The notes: a model not told the origin generated them from the letters alone. Counted from the first letter of the stretch, positions 5,724 through 12,627 are shown. The stretch is 30,816 nucleotides of DNA from a virus (IMGVR_UViG_3300019768_000015:1-30816); one strand, 5' to 3'. Numbers and translations are program-made.

Positions 5724-5757
5724 AATCGTTTCTTTTAATAGAAGCGATTTTTTATTT
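5724..5757 (+). terminator. Terminator of the tRNA/structured-RNA unit
   Basis: AATCGTTTCT (5724-5733) pairs with AGAAGCGATT (5740-5749) over 10 bp with one wobble, loop TTTAAT, followed by six T. It is one of the strongest terminators in the window and isolates the RNA unit from the early promoter at 5779. Confidence 0.85.
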
Positions 5758-5778
5758 GCATTAATTTATAAAATCCTG

Positions 5779-5807
5779 TTGACAACATGTTTTATTCATG
5801 ATAATAT
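5779..5807 (+). promoter_or_regulatory. Early promoter 1 (consensus sigma-A)
   Basis: TTGACA (5779-5784), exactly 17 nt, TAATAT (5802-5807). CATG occurs twice within the spacer, 7 nt apart, which may be an operator. The sequence after the -10 (TAATATGTAGTTA) is repeated at the promoter at 10883. It drives the first block of early genes, beginning with a ribbon-helix-helix protein that could feed back on it. Confidence 0.85.
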
Positions 5808-5842
5808 GTAGTTACAGATAAACGAAACGGAGGTGAAACACA

Positions 5843-5986
5843 TTGAAAAAAGCTAAGATTGAAGTATTAGGCACAAACGAATGGAAAGCAGACGTTAAGA
5901 AAGCTGCAGAACGTAGAGGTGTTACAGTATCAGCGTATGTTAAGGATGCGATATTTGAGAAGATGAAGAAAGATAATAGAAAGTAG
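5843..5986 (+). CDS. Ribbon-helix-helix (Arc/MetJ-type) DNA-binding protein
   Basis: The TTG start at 5843 is chosen because GGAGGTG lies 7 nt upstream. The 47-residue product has a short strand (KAKIEVLG) followed by two helices, WKADVKKAAERRG and VSAYVKDAIFEKMKK, with the turn VTVSAY. This is the strand-helix-helix pattern of Arc-like regulators, which bind operators as dimers. It is the first gene after a consensus promoter, so autoregulation of early transcription is a natural inference. An alternative is a general phage RHH protein with another target. Confidence 0.65.
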   Translation: MKKAKIEVLGTNEWKADVKKAAERRGVTVSAYVKDAIFEKMKKDNRK

Positions 5987-5994
5987 GTAAAGGG

Positions 5995-6111
5995 ATGGAA
6001 AGAAAGATAATTATATTGTTAGTAAAAATAAAAGATTACATGAAATATATTACTATCGAAGATTATAAAAAATTAAAAGAACTTGTCGATCAAATAGGTG
6101 ATAGAATTTAG
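5995..6111 (+). CDS. Hypothetical 38-residue protein
   Basis: The ATG at 5995 has a modest ribosome site (GGTAAAGGG). The product begins with a hydrophobic/basic stretch (MERKIIILLVKIKDYMKY) and ends with a charged helix. It lies 8 nt after the RHH gene and 14 nt before the next gene, so it belongs to the same operon. I recognise no family; an amphipathic or peripheral-membrane peptide is possible. Confidence 0.45.
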   Translation: MERKIIILLVKIKDYMKYITIEDYKKLKELVDQIGDRI

Positions 6112-6125
6112 AAAGAGGTATAAGA

Positions 6126-6389
6126 ATGAAAATAACAGATATTACATTAGAAGGTATGCCTGATAAGGTAGAGTATTACAACAACGAACAATTAAACATA
6201 GATCATATATCATTAACAGATATAGATGCATATGATTTAACAGTACAATTTGCAAAAGCTTATTATCAGCACATATTAAAAACAGAAGATTCAGAAGAAG
6301 CATACAAGGCTATTATCGAAGCTGTAGGTGAAGCAATAGAAATAGACATACTAGACGACCTAGAAACTGAAAAGGTAAGACTACAGTAA
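6126..6389 (+). CDS. Hypothetical acidic 87-residue protein
   Basis: AGAGG precedes the ATG by about 7 nt. The product is acidic, with a short beta-like N terminus and a helical C-terminal half (DLTVQFAKAYYQHILKTEDS and following). After the TAA stop the same frame stays open for 15 further codons (EVAELKDYIQDMIEG) to a TAG at 6435-6437; these continue the coiled-coil character of the C terminus. A recent nonsense mutation or shortened C terminus is possible. Family unknown. Confidence 0.6.
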   Translation: MKITDITLEGMPDKVEYYNNEQLNIDHISLTDIDAYDLTVQFAKAYYQHILKTEDSEEAYKAIIEAVGEAIEIDILDDLETEKVRLQ

Positions 6390-6445
6390 GAAGTAGCCGA
6401 ATTAAAGGATTATATACAAGATATGATAGAAGGGTAGGTAATGGT

Positions 6446-6556
6446 ATGAATGATTACACTAATTTAGATTTAGAACAAATGAGTCAAGATGAATTAAAAG
6501 TAGCTTTAGAGTGGGCGCAGGAACAATTGGAGAACGGAGAGGATTACAGATGTTAA
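6446..6556 (+). CDS. Hypothetical 36-residue acidic peptide
   Basis: The ATG at 6446 follows TAGGTAATGGT. The product (MNDYTNLDLEQMSQDELKVA and following) looks like a helical hairpin of the SAP-like/coiled type and is strongly acidic. Its stop overlaps the start of the zinc-ribbon gene (ATGTTAA at 6550-6556), so translation is probably coupled. No function can be named. Confidence 0.45.
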   Translation: MNDYTNLDLEQMSQDELKVALEWAQEQLENGEDYRC

Positions 6557-6723
6557 ACAGAACCGTACGATGGGAAGGTCCATTTAACGAAGCGAAAGAC
6601 GATGCAGAAATGTATTGTATGGAATGTGATTACAATTTAGATTATGGCGGTGAAGATTGGAATTATTGTCCTAATTGTGGAATGAAACTTATTTACAGAA
6701 CAGAAGAAGATTACAGACTGTAG
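6550..6723 (+). CDS. Small zinc-ribbon protein
   Basis: The start at 6550 is chosen over the upstream GTG at 6511 because GGAGAGG lies at the right distance and the start overlaps the preceding stop. The 57-residue product has two Cys pairs, CMEC and CPNC, about 20 residues apart, with aromatic residues between them (YNLDYGGEDWNY): a zinc ribbon. Such miniproteins are common in Gram-positive phage early regions; they may bind nucleic acid or modulate host enzymes. Role unknown. Confidence 0.65.
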   Translation: MLNRTVRWEGPFNEAKDDAEMYCMECDYNLDYGGEDWNYCPNCGMKLIYRTEEDYRL

Positions 6724-6732
6724 GAGGTCAAA

Positions 6733-7797
6733 ATGAATTTACAAGTAACTGAATTAAAGATTGGTAAAGTACAAGCAGCAGAAATTAACTGGAACGGTGC
6801 AGAAATAAAAGCATCATTAAACGTAGCATTAGAAGATTACAGAAACATGGTAGTTACTGAGGAAACTTTAAAAGGTTCTAAAAAGGTTATGGCAGACTTG
6901 AACAAGCAAGCTAAGATTATTGATGATTTCAGAAAATCAACTGTTAAGAAGTTAAATCCTGATATTAAACAATTTGAATCAGAAGCAAAAGAACTTGTGT
7001 CAATGATTAAAGAAGCTAGAACAATTATTGATAATCAAGTAGAAACATTTATCATTAAGCAACGTGAAGAAAAGAAAGTACTTGTTAAATGTGCTATTGA
7101 TTCAGTATCGCATGAAATTGAGTTAAAAGAAAAGTATCTTGTAAGAGTTGAATTAAAGGATCAATATCTCAATTCATCAATGACTATTAACAAAGTTACT
7201 GAAGATTTAAGAGTACAGTTTAACCAATTGCTTCAAGAACAACAAATGGAACAGAACAAGATTGATACAATTAAAGTTATTGTTGATACATTCAATGACA
7301 AGTTAACATTCAAGTTTACACCACAAGAATTTGATTACTTACTTGATAGAGACATTACAGAGATATCACAAGTAGTTAACTCAAAGGTACAAGGCAGACT
7401 TGAAGCAGAACAAGAGGAACTCGCTAGAATCGAAAGAGAAAAGCAAGAAGCTATTGAAAAGGCTGAACGTGAAGCAAAGGAACAAGCAGAAAGAGAAGCT
7501 AAGAAAGAAACTGATAGAATCGAAAGAGAACATCAGGAAAAAATCAAACAGGCTGAAATTGAAAAACAACAAGCAATTCAGAAAGCAGAAGCAGAGAAAC
7601 AAGCTGTATTATTCGCTACTGAAGAAGCTTTACAATCAGTTGATACAATTACACCAGTAGAACAAGTTGAGGATCAAGGACAGGATAATCCGTTGTTAGA
7701 ACTTAACTTCTCTGTACTAGATACACACGAAAGATTAGAAACACTTAAAAGATACTTGGATCAATTTGGATATGAATATCATGTAAAGGAGATGTAG
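6733..7797 (+). CDS. DUF1351-family phage protein with long coiled coil
   Basis: The 354-residue protein begins MNLQVTELKIG...INWNGAEIKASLNVALEDY and has the KKVMADLNKQAKIIDDFRK segment typical of DUF1351, a family found next to single-strand annealing proteins in many Bacillota phages. Residues ~215-295 are a highly charged coiled coil rich in E, K, R and Q. The next gene starts 2 nt downstream and encodes the annealing protein, so the two probably act together in recombination. The biochemical role of DUF1351 is not established. AGGAGG lies directly upstream of the start. Confidence 0.75.
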   Translation: MNLQVTELKIGKVQAAEINWNGAEIKASLNVALEDYRNMVVTEETLKGSKKVMADLNKQAKIIDDFRKSTVKKLNPDIKQFESEAKELVSMIKEARTIIDNQVETFIIKQREEKKVLVKCAIDSVSHEIELKEKYLVRVELKDQYLNSSMTINKVTEDLRVQFNQLLQEQQMEQNKIDTIKVIVDTFNDKLTFKFTPQEFDYLLDRDITEISQVVNSKVQGRLEAEQEELARIEREKQEAIEKAEREAKEQAEREAKKETDRIEREHQEKIKQAEIEKQQAIQKAEAEKQAVLFATEEALQSVDTITPVEQVEDQGQDNPLLELNFSVLDTHERLETLKRYLDQFGYEYHVKEM

Positions 7798-7798
7798 T

Positions 7799-8452
7799 AT
7801 GAGTAATTTACAATTATGGGAACAAGTAAGAGCAGTACCGCAAACAGCTACTAAAAATATTGGTGGTGGAAGGCTTAAAGGTATGACAGATATTAACCCT
7901 ATGTGGAGAATTAAAACACTTACAGAACAGTTTGGACCTTGTGGGTTTGGTTGGTATTATGAAATAGTTGAAAAAAGAATAGAACAAGGCGGAAACAATG
8001 AACAAGCTGCATTTGTAGATATTAAATTATATGTGAAAATCGGTAATGAGTGGTCAAAAGGAATAGAGGGTACTGGTGGTTCTTCTTTTGTAGCTAAAGA
8101 AAAAGCCGGATTATATACTAATGATGAATGTTTTAAGATGGCATTAACGGATGCAATATCTGTTGCATGTAAAGCTTTGGGTTTTGGTGCTGATATTTAT
8201 TGGTCAAAGGATAACACTAAATACAACGATCAAAAGAAAGACAACTACAATAGCCAACCGCCACAACATCAAAACAATTACAATAACTATCAGCAACAAC
8301 AACAACAGAATCCACCTAGACAACAAAATCAAGGTATGCCTAACGGTGCTTGTTCTGACTGTGGTGCTGATGTAGCTGAAAAAGTTAAAAACTATTCTTT
8401 AGACAAATACGGAAAGGTGTTGTGCTACAATTGCCAACAGAATCATAGATGA
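7799..8452 (+). CDS. Rad52/Sak-like single-strand annealing protein with C-terminal zinc finger
   Basis: The 217-residue protein has a Rad52-superfamily-like core (residues ~1-137): GGGRLKGMTDINPMWRIKTLTEQFGPCGFGW early, and the hallmark MALTDAISVACKALGFGADIYW near its end. It would bind ssDNA and anneal complementary strands during phage recombination and replication. Residues 146-178 are an extreme Q/N/P-rich linker. Residues 185-212 carry CSDC and CYNC, a probable zinc finger. The core resembles the Sak/Sak3 group of lactococcal phages; the exact subgroup is uncertain. It follows the DUF1351 gene after 1 nt and overlaps the HNH gene by ATGA. Confidence 0.7.
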   Translation: MSNLQLWEQVRAVPQTATKNIGGGRLKGMTDINPMWRIKTLTEQFGPCGFGWYYEIVEKRIEQGGNNEQAAFVDIKLYVKIGNEWSKGIEGTGGSSFVAKEKAGLYTNDECFKMALTDAISVACKALGFGADIYWSKDNTKYNDQKKDNYNSQPPQHQNNYNNYQQQQQQNPPRQQNQGMPNGACSDCGADVAEKVKNYSLDKYGKVLCYNCQQNHR

Positions 8453-8772
8453 TGATACCTAAACCTAAGAAACATAAAAAGAAGAAAGTTAAAACACCTA
8501 TACCAAGCGGAGCAAAAGAATGTTTCGCTTGTGGGTGTACTTATAACCTCGAATTGCATCATTGTTATTTTGGGACAGGAAAGAGAAAACTATCATCAGA
8601 ATACAAATGTATAGATTGGTTATGTAATATTCATCACAGGTCAAATATAGGCGTTCATGGTGGTAATATAGAATTAGATTTACAATTAAAACAAAAGCAT
8701 CAGGAGCGATTAGAATTACAAGGCATGAAAAGGAAAGAATTTATATTATTATTTGGAAGAAATTATTTATAA
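8449..8772 (+). CDS. HNH-type nuclease-like protein
   Basis: After a very basic N terminus (residues 1-17) the 107-residue product shows CFACG (C25, C28), LELHHCYFGTGKRK (H37, H38) and WLCNIHHRSN (C59, H62, H63), then GVHGG. This is a treble-clef HNH layout of the kind found in small phage recombination nucleases (YbcO/Ref-like). It has no strong ribosome site and starts by ATGA overlap with the annealing-protein gene. Position suggests DNA processing in recombination. Nuclease activity is inferred from motifs only. Confidence 0.6.
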   Translation: MMIPKPKKHKKKKVKTPIPSGAKECFACGCTYNLELHHCYFGTGKRKLSSEYKCIDWLCNIHHRSNIGVHGGNIELDLQLKQKHQERLELQGMKRKEFILLFGRNYL

Positions 8773-8791
8773 GTATATAGGAGGATAAGAT

Positions 8792-9190
8792 ATGTTAGGT
8801 CTTGAATATAGGATAGTAAAGACTGTTGAAGTTTCGACAAATATAGGAGATTTTAAAGTTGATATTTTTAAAGATAAATGCACTAAGGATTTTAAGTGTA
8901 TAGCAAATCAAATAAGCTTGATAGATATATATGGAGACCATAAAATATTTACTTTTCAATCTGTAACCCCTGACGTATATAGAACGCACTCGATCACACC
9001 AAATAAAAACTATTATGAACAAGAACATATTAGTACAAACATTATAGAATATAAACCGTTAGTGTATAATTTTTATTTTAAAGTATTTTTTCTGACTGAT
9101 ATAAAACATTTTTTATCTAAGTTTGAATATGAACTTAAAACAAAAAATTCAGGTTGGCATTTAACTGCCGTTCCTAAAGCAGGTGATTAA
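8792..9190 (+). CDS. Hypothetical 132-residue protein
   Basis: AGGAGGATAAG precedes the ATG. The product is rich in beta-type and aromatic residues (for example YKPLVYNFYFKVFFLTDIKHFL near residues 87-108), with no signal peptide or Cys motif. It lies between recombination genes and ends directly against the NinB-like gene (stop 9188-9190, next ATG 9191). I do not recognise the family. Confidence 0.6.
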   Translation: MLGLEYRIVKTVEVSTNIGDFKVDIFKDKCTKDFKCIANQISLIDIYGDHKIFTFQSVTPDVYRTHSITPNKNYYEQEHISTNIIEYKPLVYNFYFKVFFLTDIKHFLSKFEYELKTKNSGWHLTAVPKAGD

Positions 9191-9745
9191 ATGAAATTTA
9201 AAACTAACAACTTAGAAGTAACTTTTAACGCTATGCTTAATAAACACGCTTGTTGGTTTGAAATACCTAATAACATGGTAGACAAGTTTAATAAGCTTAC
9301 AGACAAAGCTTGTAGCATAGAGGTAAAGGAATACAAGGGGAACAGAAGTCTATCAGCAAATGGTTACCTGTGGATTTTATTGGATCAATTATCAAAGAAG
9401 ATTAACATACCTAAAGGCGATATGTATATTAAGATGATTAGAAGATATGGTGTATTCGATCAAGTCATTATAAAAGATGAAGCCTTAACAGAATTAATCA
9501 GGAAATGGGACAATGCCAATACATCAGTTGAACATGTAGAAAGTTTATGTGAGATAACTAAAACATTTAGAAAAGGTCCGCAAGTATGGCATGAGGTTAC
9601 TTGTCATAATGGTTCAAGCGGATATGATAGTAAACAGTTTTCTAGGTTATTAGAAGGTGTTATAAGCGAATGTGAGTTGATTGGAATAGACACAATGACA
9701 CCTGATGAAATAGAAAAATTAATGGCTAACTATAATGGAGGGTAA
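9191..9745 (+). CDS. NinB/Orf-like recombination accessory protein
   Basis: The 184-residue protein contains KGNRSLSANGYLWILLDQLSKKI and, near the end, SSGYDSKQFSRLLEGVISECELIGIDTMTPDEIEKL. Both blocks are typical of a conserved phage family annotated as NinB-like or YqaN-like. Lambda NinB/Orf helps loading of recombination proteins onto SSB-coated ssDNA. Its position after the annealing protein and HNH gene fits that. AGGTGA lies 5 nt before the ATG. The family match is from memory of these blocks, so the functional name is moderate. Confidence 0.55.
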   Translation: MKFKTNNLEVTFNAMLNKHACWFEIPNNMVDKFNKLTDKACSIEVKEYKGNRSLSANGYLWILLDQLSKKINIPKGDMYIKMIRRYGVFDQVIIKDEALTELIRKWDNANTSVEHVESLCEITKTFRKGPQVWHEVTCHNGSSGYDSKQFSRLLEGVISECELIGIDTMTPDEIEKLMANYNGG

Positions 9746-9746
9746 T

Positions 9747-9947
9747 ATGAAAAAATGTGAATACTGTTTAAAGCAAGGGGAACAATCAGGGTTTATAGCT
9801 GACGAAGATGGATTAGGTATATTTATAAATTGGAATGACAAAGGTGAATTTAATGTTTATTCGCCTGAACAATGCACTGATTTTGAAGTTGAATTAATTA
9901 TCAACTTTTGCCCTATGTGTGGTAAAAAACTAAACGAAAGGAGTTAA
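9747..9947 (+). CDS. Small zinc-ribbon protein
   Basis: The start at 9747 (MKKCEYC) is chosen rather than the ATG at 9735, because GGAGGG, formed by the last Gly codons of the preceding gene, lies just upstream. The 66-residue product has CEYC at the N terminus and CPMC near the C terminus, giving a likely zinc-binding fold around an acidic middle. Unknown role; it belongs to the recombination operon. Confidence 0.6.
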   Translation: MKKCEYCLKQGEQSGFIADEDGLGIFINWNDKGEFNVYSPEQCTDFEVELIINFCPMCGKKLNERS

Positions 9948-9949
9948 CT

Positions 9950-10048
9950 ATGTTTAAACACATGCACACAGGATGCAAGCATAACATAAACGGATATTGT
10001 GAAACATACGATTATATAGAAGTTGATAGGATTAACTTTAAAATGTGA
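9950..10048 (+). CDS. Hypothetical 32-residue peptide
   Basis: AAAGGAG sits 6 nt before the ATG at 9950, a near-ideal ribosome site, which is the main support for this gene. The product contains MHTGCKHNINGYCETYDYIEV, with two Cys and several His that might bind a metal. It lies 2 nt after the previous gene. No family recognised. Confidence 0.5.
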   Translation: MFKHMHTGCKHNINGYCETYDYIEVDRINFKM

Positions 10049-10065
10049 TAAATACGAGGTGAGAG

Positions 10066-10524
10066 GTGAAGAAGAAAAAGTGGCAACATGCAAAAACGGT
10101 GGGGAATAAAACAGAGTCAATTGTTAGTACCTGGTTTTCCGAACTGGGTATTAACATTAAACAAGAAGATACCATGAGAAACACTCGTACACGCAATAAA
10201 GGTGGAATTGATTTTGAAAACGACAGTATAGCCATTGAAGTAAAACATTTTACTAAATCTTTAACAGTTAAATATAAGTCAGAGGATCATGATTTAAAAT
10301 GGTCTCAGGTAGAATTGCTTAACAAGAAAGCTATAAAAGGTAAAATATCAGGCTTATTAATAACAGAGGATAACGAGACGTTTTATTTTATAGGTATAGT
10401 TAATTTTATACTTTGGTGGGTAGATTGTAAAAGAAAGTCAATTAACGCTGATATAGCTAAAGAAATTGGCTATGTAGTTAAATGTAAAGAAGATTTAAAA
10501 CGTATAATAGATAGGAGGTGTTAA
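10066..10524 (+). CDS. PD-(D/E)XK nuclease-like protein (resolvase-like)
   Basis: A GTG start at 10066 follows GAGGTGAGA. In the 152-residue product E17 (NKTESIVSTWFSELG), D49 (GGIDFEN) and E58-V-K60 (IAIEVKHF) form the E...D-x(8)-EVK pattern of the PD-(D/E)XK nuclease fold used by Holliday junction resolvases and phage exonucleases. The basic N terminus would suit DNA binding. It lies at the end of the recombination gene cluster. Whether it is a resolvase or another endonuclease cannot be told from the motifs. Confidence 0.6.
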   Translation: MKKKKWQHAKTVGNKTESIVSTWFSELGINIKQEDTMRNTRTRNKGGIDFENDSIAIEVKHFTKSLTVKYKSEDHDLKWSQVELLNKKAIKGKISGLLITEDNETFYFIGIVNFILWWVDCKRKSINADIAKEIGYVVKCKEDLKRIIDRRC

Positions 10525-10689
10525 ATGACTAAACAATGTAAAAGATGTAACGGAACAGGTAAAGTATACGAAGATAAAAAAGGTGACTCAGCAGAAGTAA
10601 AATACAGAGGGTTAAGATTCACTACAGGTAAAAAAACGAGCGTTAAAGGTACAAATTGTCCTAGATGTTATGGAAGTGGTGTTAAATGA
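10525..10689 (+). CDS. DnaJ-type zinc finger miniprotein
   Basis: The 54-residue product has CKRCNGTG at the N terminus and CPRCYGSG at the C terminus, two CxxCxGxG repeats as in the zinc-binding region of DnaJ. GGAGGTG lies upstream and the gene directly follows the stop of the nuclease gene. No J domain is present, so it is not a co-chaperone. Such stand-alone miniproteins are frequent in Gram-positive phages; the function is unknown. Confidence 0.65.
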   Translation: MTKQCKRCNGTGKVYEDKKGDSAEVKYRGLRFTTGKKTSVKGTNCPRCYGSGVK

Positions 10690-10841
10690 CTAAACTAGAA
10701 GAATACGAAAAACAAATTAAATACCATAATCAAAAAATATTGAACCATCAAAAGCTATTAAACAGGTTATTTGTATTAAGAGAAATACAGAGAAATAAAG
10801 AAAACGGGCAATTAAGCATTGACGATATAAAGGAGTATTAA
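10686..10841 (+). CDS. Hypothetical 51-residue coiled-coil protein
   Basis: Starts by ATGA overlap with the DnaJ-type zinc finger gene. The product is almost entirely one charged helix (EEYEKQIKYHNQKILNHQKL and following). It is the last gene before the promoter at 10883. No family recognised. Confidence 0.5.
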   Translation: MTKLEEYEKQIKYHNQKILNHQKLLNRLFVLREIQRNKENGQLSIDDIKEY

Positions 10842-10882
10842 CAGGTTTCTTTTTTATATTTTTGAAAAGTCGTAAAATTGTA

Positions 10883-10911
10883 TTGACATACGTCGTATTA
10901 AGGTATAATAT
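10883..10911 (+). promoter_or_regulatory. Early promoter 2 with dyad in the spacer
   Basis: TTGACA (10883-10888), 17 nt, TAATAT (10906-10911): perfect spacing and near-consensus boxes. The spacer contains the dyad ATACG-T-CGTAT (10888-10898), a likely operator. The sequence following the -10 box is shared with early promoter 1. Confidence 0.85.
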
Positions 10912-10947
10912 GTAGTTAGGATATAACTTATACGAAAGGAGTTTTAT

Positions 10948-11226
10948 GTGTTTAAAAAAGTAAAAACTATAATTTTTTATTATTCAAAAGGAGTGGATAA
11001 AGAATTTGAAAAACAAGCGTTAAAAGAGTTGGAAGAAGCAGAAAAATTAAAAAAGTTAGCTGATGCTGTATTATATGCTATGCAATCTGGAATGTATTTT
11101 AAGATTGCTAACGGAAGATACATTACTAATGAAAAAGGCGAAATTGTAGATTATATAGATTTAATTGATACGGTAGAAAGTCTTATTGATTGGGTAGAAG
11201 AAAGGAAAAAACATGAGATTAACTGA
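10948..11226 (+). CDS. Hypothetical 92-residue protein
   Basis: The GTG at 10948 is the first in-frame start with AAAGGAG 6 nt upstream; the ATG two bases earlier leads to a stop after five codons. The N-terminal half is a charged helix (EFEKQALKELEEAEKLKKLA). The C-terminal half has IANGRYITNEKGEIVDYIDL, a beta-hairpin-like repeat of short strands. It is the first gene after early promoter 2. No family recognised. Confidence 0.55.
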   Translation: MFKKVKTIIFYYSKGVDKEFEKQALKELEEAEKLKKLADAVLYAMQSGMYFKIANGRYITNEKGEIVDYIDLIDTVESLIDWVEERKKHEIN

Positions 11227-11359
11227 AAACAAAGGGAGTTACAAGGTTGTACTCCCTAAACACATTATTAAAGAATTGGGTTGGGAAGATAAGAAAGATT
11301 TACAAGCAAAACGTGTAGGTAAAAAGATAGTAATAAGTGAGGTATCAAATGAAGATTAA
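11213..11359 (+). CDS. SpoVT/AbrB-like swapped-hairpin DNA-binding protein
   Basis: The 48-residue product contains KVVLPKHIIKELGW...KRVGKKIVIS, the conserved pattern of the SpoVT-AbrB domain (a strand, VxLPKxIxxxLG, then VxxxGxxIxI). These domains dimerise and bind DNA as transition-state regulators or antitoxins. No toxin gene is adjacent. It overlaps the previous gene by 14 nt and the next by 11 nt. A role in phage gene control just after promoter 2 is inferred. Confidence 0.65.
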   Translation: MRLTENKGSYKVVLPKHIIKELGWEDKKDLQAKRVGKKIVISEVSNED

Positions 11360-11699
11360 AGACCAATTACAAGGTGCTACAGCTATATTCCTAATATTAA
11401 TCATTACATCAATATCTATATCTTCATTAGTAACATACATAACATTTAAAAAACTTGAATGTAAAGTAGCTGTATATGTAGTTAAGAATAATGATGTAGT
11501 AATAGATTTAAATGATTATAAAATTGATCAGAACAAATTAAACAAAGCATTTAGTGACATGATAAACATGAACAACGAGTTAATCAACAGAAATTCAAAG
11601 CGTATAACACAAACTAACATAGACCTGGACGAAGTGTCACACCAGGAATGTAAAACGCACATAGAGGAAATATGGGACGTATTAGAAAGGGTTGAGTGA
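11349..11699 (+). CDS. Single-span membrane protein with extracytoplasmic domain
   Basis: The ATG at 11349 is chosen over the GTG at 11337 because GAGGT lies 5 nt before it. Of 116 residues, 11-35 form a strong membrane span (AIFLILIITSISISSLVTYI), and residues ~40-116 form a helical soluble domain beginning CKVAVYVVKNNDVVIDLNDY. Basic residues before the span suggest the C-terminal part is outside. It lies directly before the second radical SAM gene. Expression from an early promoter suggests a host-envelope role such as exclusion, but there is no direct evidence. Confidence 0.55.
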   Translation: MKIKDQLQGATAIFLILIITSISISSLVTYITFKKLECKVAVYVVKNNDVVIDLNDYKIDQNKLNKAFSDMINMNNELINRNSKRITQTNIDLDEVSHQECKTHIEEIWDVLERVE

Positions 11700-11700
11700 T

Positions 11701-12627
11701 ATGAAAATAGGGATGATCACAGATGCGCCTATGCATAACCTAGCTTTAATGAAATTATCTACTTATCATAAATCTTTGGGTGATAGCGTAGAACTGATTA
11801 ATAAAGATAAAATCCGATCATTTGATAAGGTATATGGTTCTTATATATTTACTTGGAACAGAAACAAAGCTTTAGAGTTAAAACAAGTATACGGAGACAA
11901 AGCTATTATAAGCGGTACTGGTGTAGATGTTACTGACAAACTACCCAAACATGTAGAAATGTTAAAACCTGATTACTCGCTTTTTGATTTAGATTACGGG
12001 GTGGGATTTACTAGAAGAGGTTGTATTAATAAATGTAGTTTCTGTGTAGTTCCAAAAAAAGAAATATGGAAAGAAGATACAGCAATAAAAGATATTATTA
12101 ATCCTTTAAGCAACAGAGTTTATATATTAGACAATAATTTTTCTAATGATCCTAATTTTGAATTAAAAGTAAAAGAATTTAACAATAGAAACTTAATTGT
12201 AAGCCTTCAATCGGGAGTAGATGTTAGAACTATGACGTGCGAAAAAGCTAGATTGCTTTCAACTATAAATCATGAAAAGCAGTTACACATAGCTTGGGAC
12301 AATTATAATCATAAAAAATCTGTATTAAAAGGTATTGATTATTTGCTTAATTACTTTAAACCATCAAAATTAATGTGTTATGTATTAATTGGATTTAATT
12401 CAACTAGAGAAGAAGATTTTTTAAGAATTGACGAACTCAGACGATTAAAAATTGATCCTTATGTAATGATGTATCGTGATCCTTATGATCCTAATTATAA
12501 ATTTGATCGAATGGATATGCATTTTAAAAATTGGGTTAATGGACACGCTTATAAATCTGTACCTTTTGAAGAGTTTGATCGTGCTATTAATGAAATTAAA
12601 AAAAGACAACAACTATCGTTATTTTAG
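11701..12627 (+). CDS. Radical SAM protein with B12-domain-like N terminus
   Basis: The start at 11701 follows the previous stop by 1 nt, with AAAGGG upstream. The 308-residue protein has a Rossmann-like N-terminal region (residues 1-95: MKIGMITDAPMHNLALMKL, then YIFTWNRNKA and IISGTGVDV) reminiscent of the cobalamin-domain remnant of many radical SAM enzymes, followed by the 4Fe-4S motif C108-x3-C112-x2-C115 in GFTRRGCINKCSFCVVPKKE. Later blocks (YILDNNF, VSLQSGVDVRTM, MCYVLIGF) fit a radical SAM barrel. The residues usual for cobalamin binding are not evident. The substrate is unknown; a DNA-methyltransferase gene lies downstream, so nucleic acid modification is one option. Confidence 0.75.
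   Translation: MKIGMITDAPMHNLALMKLSTYHKSLGDSVELINKDKIRSFDKVYGSYIFTWNRNKALELKQVYGDKAIISGTGVDVTDKLPKHVEMLKPDYSLFDLDYGVGFTRRGCINKCSFCVVPKKEIWKEDTAIKDIINPLSNRVYILDNNFSNDPNFELKVKEFNNRNLIVSLQSGVDVRTMTCEKARLLSTINHEKQLHIAWDNYNHKKSVLKGIDYLLNYFKPSKLMCYVLIGFNSTREEDFLRIDELRRLKIDPYVMMYRDPYDPNYKFDRMDMHFKNWVNGHAYKSVPFEEFDRAINEIKKRQQLSLF

Noticed and set aside
6387-6389. Stop-codon recoding (TAA or TAG read as an amino acid)
   Set aside because: TAA, TAG and TGA all end other well-supported genes in the window, often in ATGA or TAATG overlaps, so the standard code applies.
11213-11359. Toxin-antitoxin pair with the AbrB-like protein as antitoxin
   Set aside because: Neighbouring genes show no toxin motif; the downstream gene encodes a membrane protein, the upstream one an unrelated helical protein.
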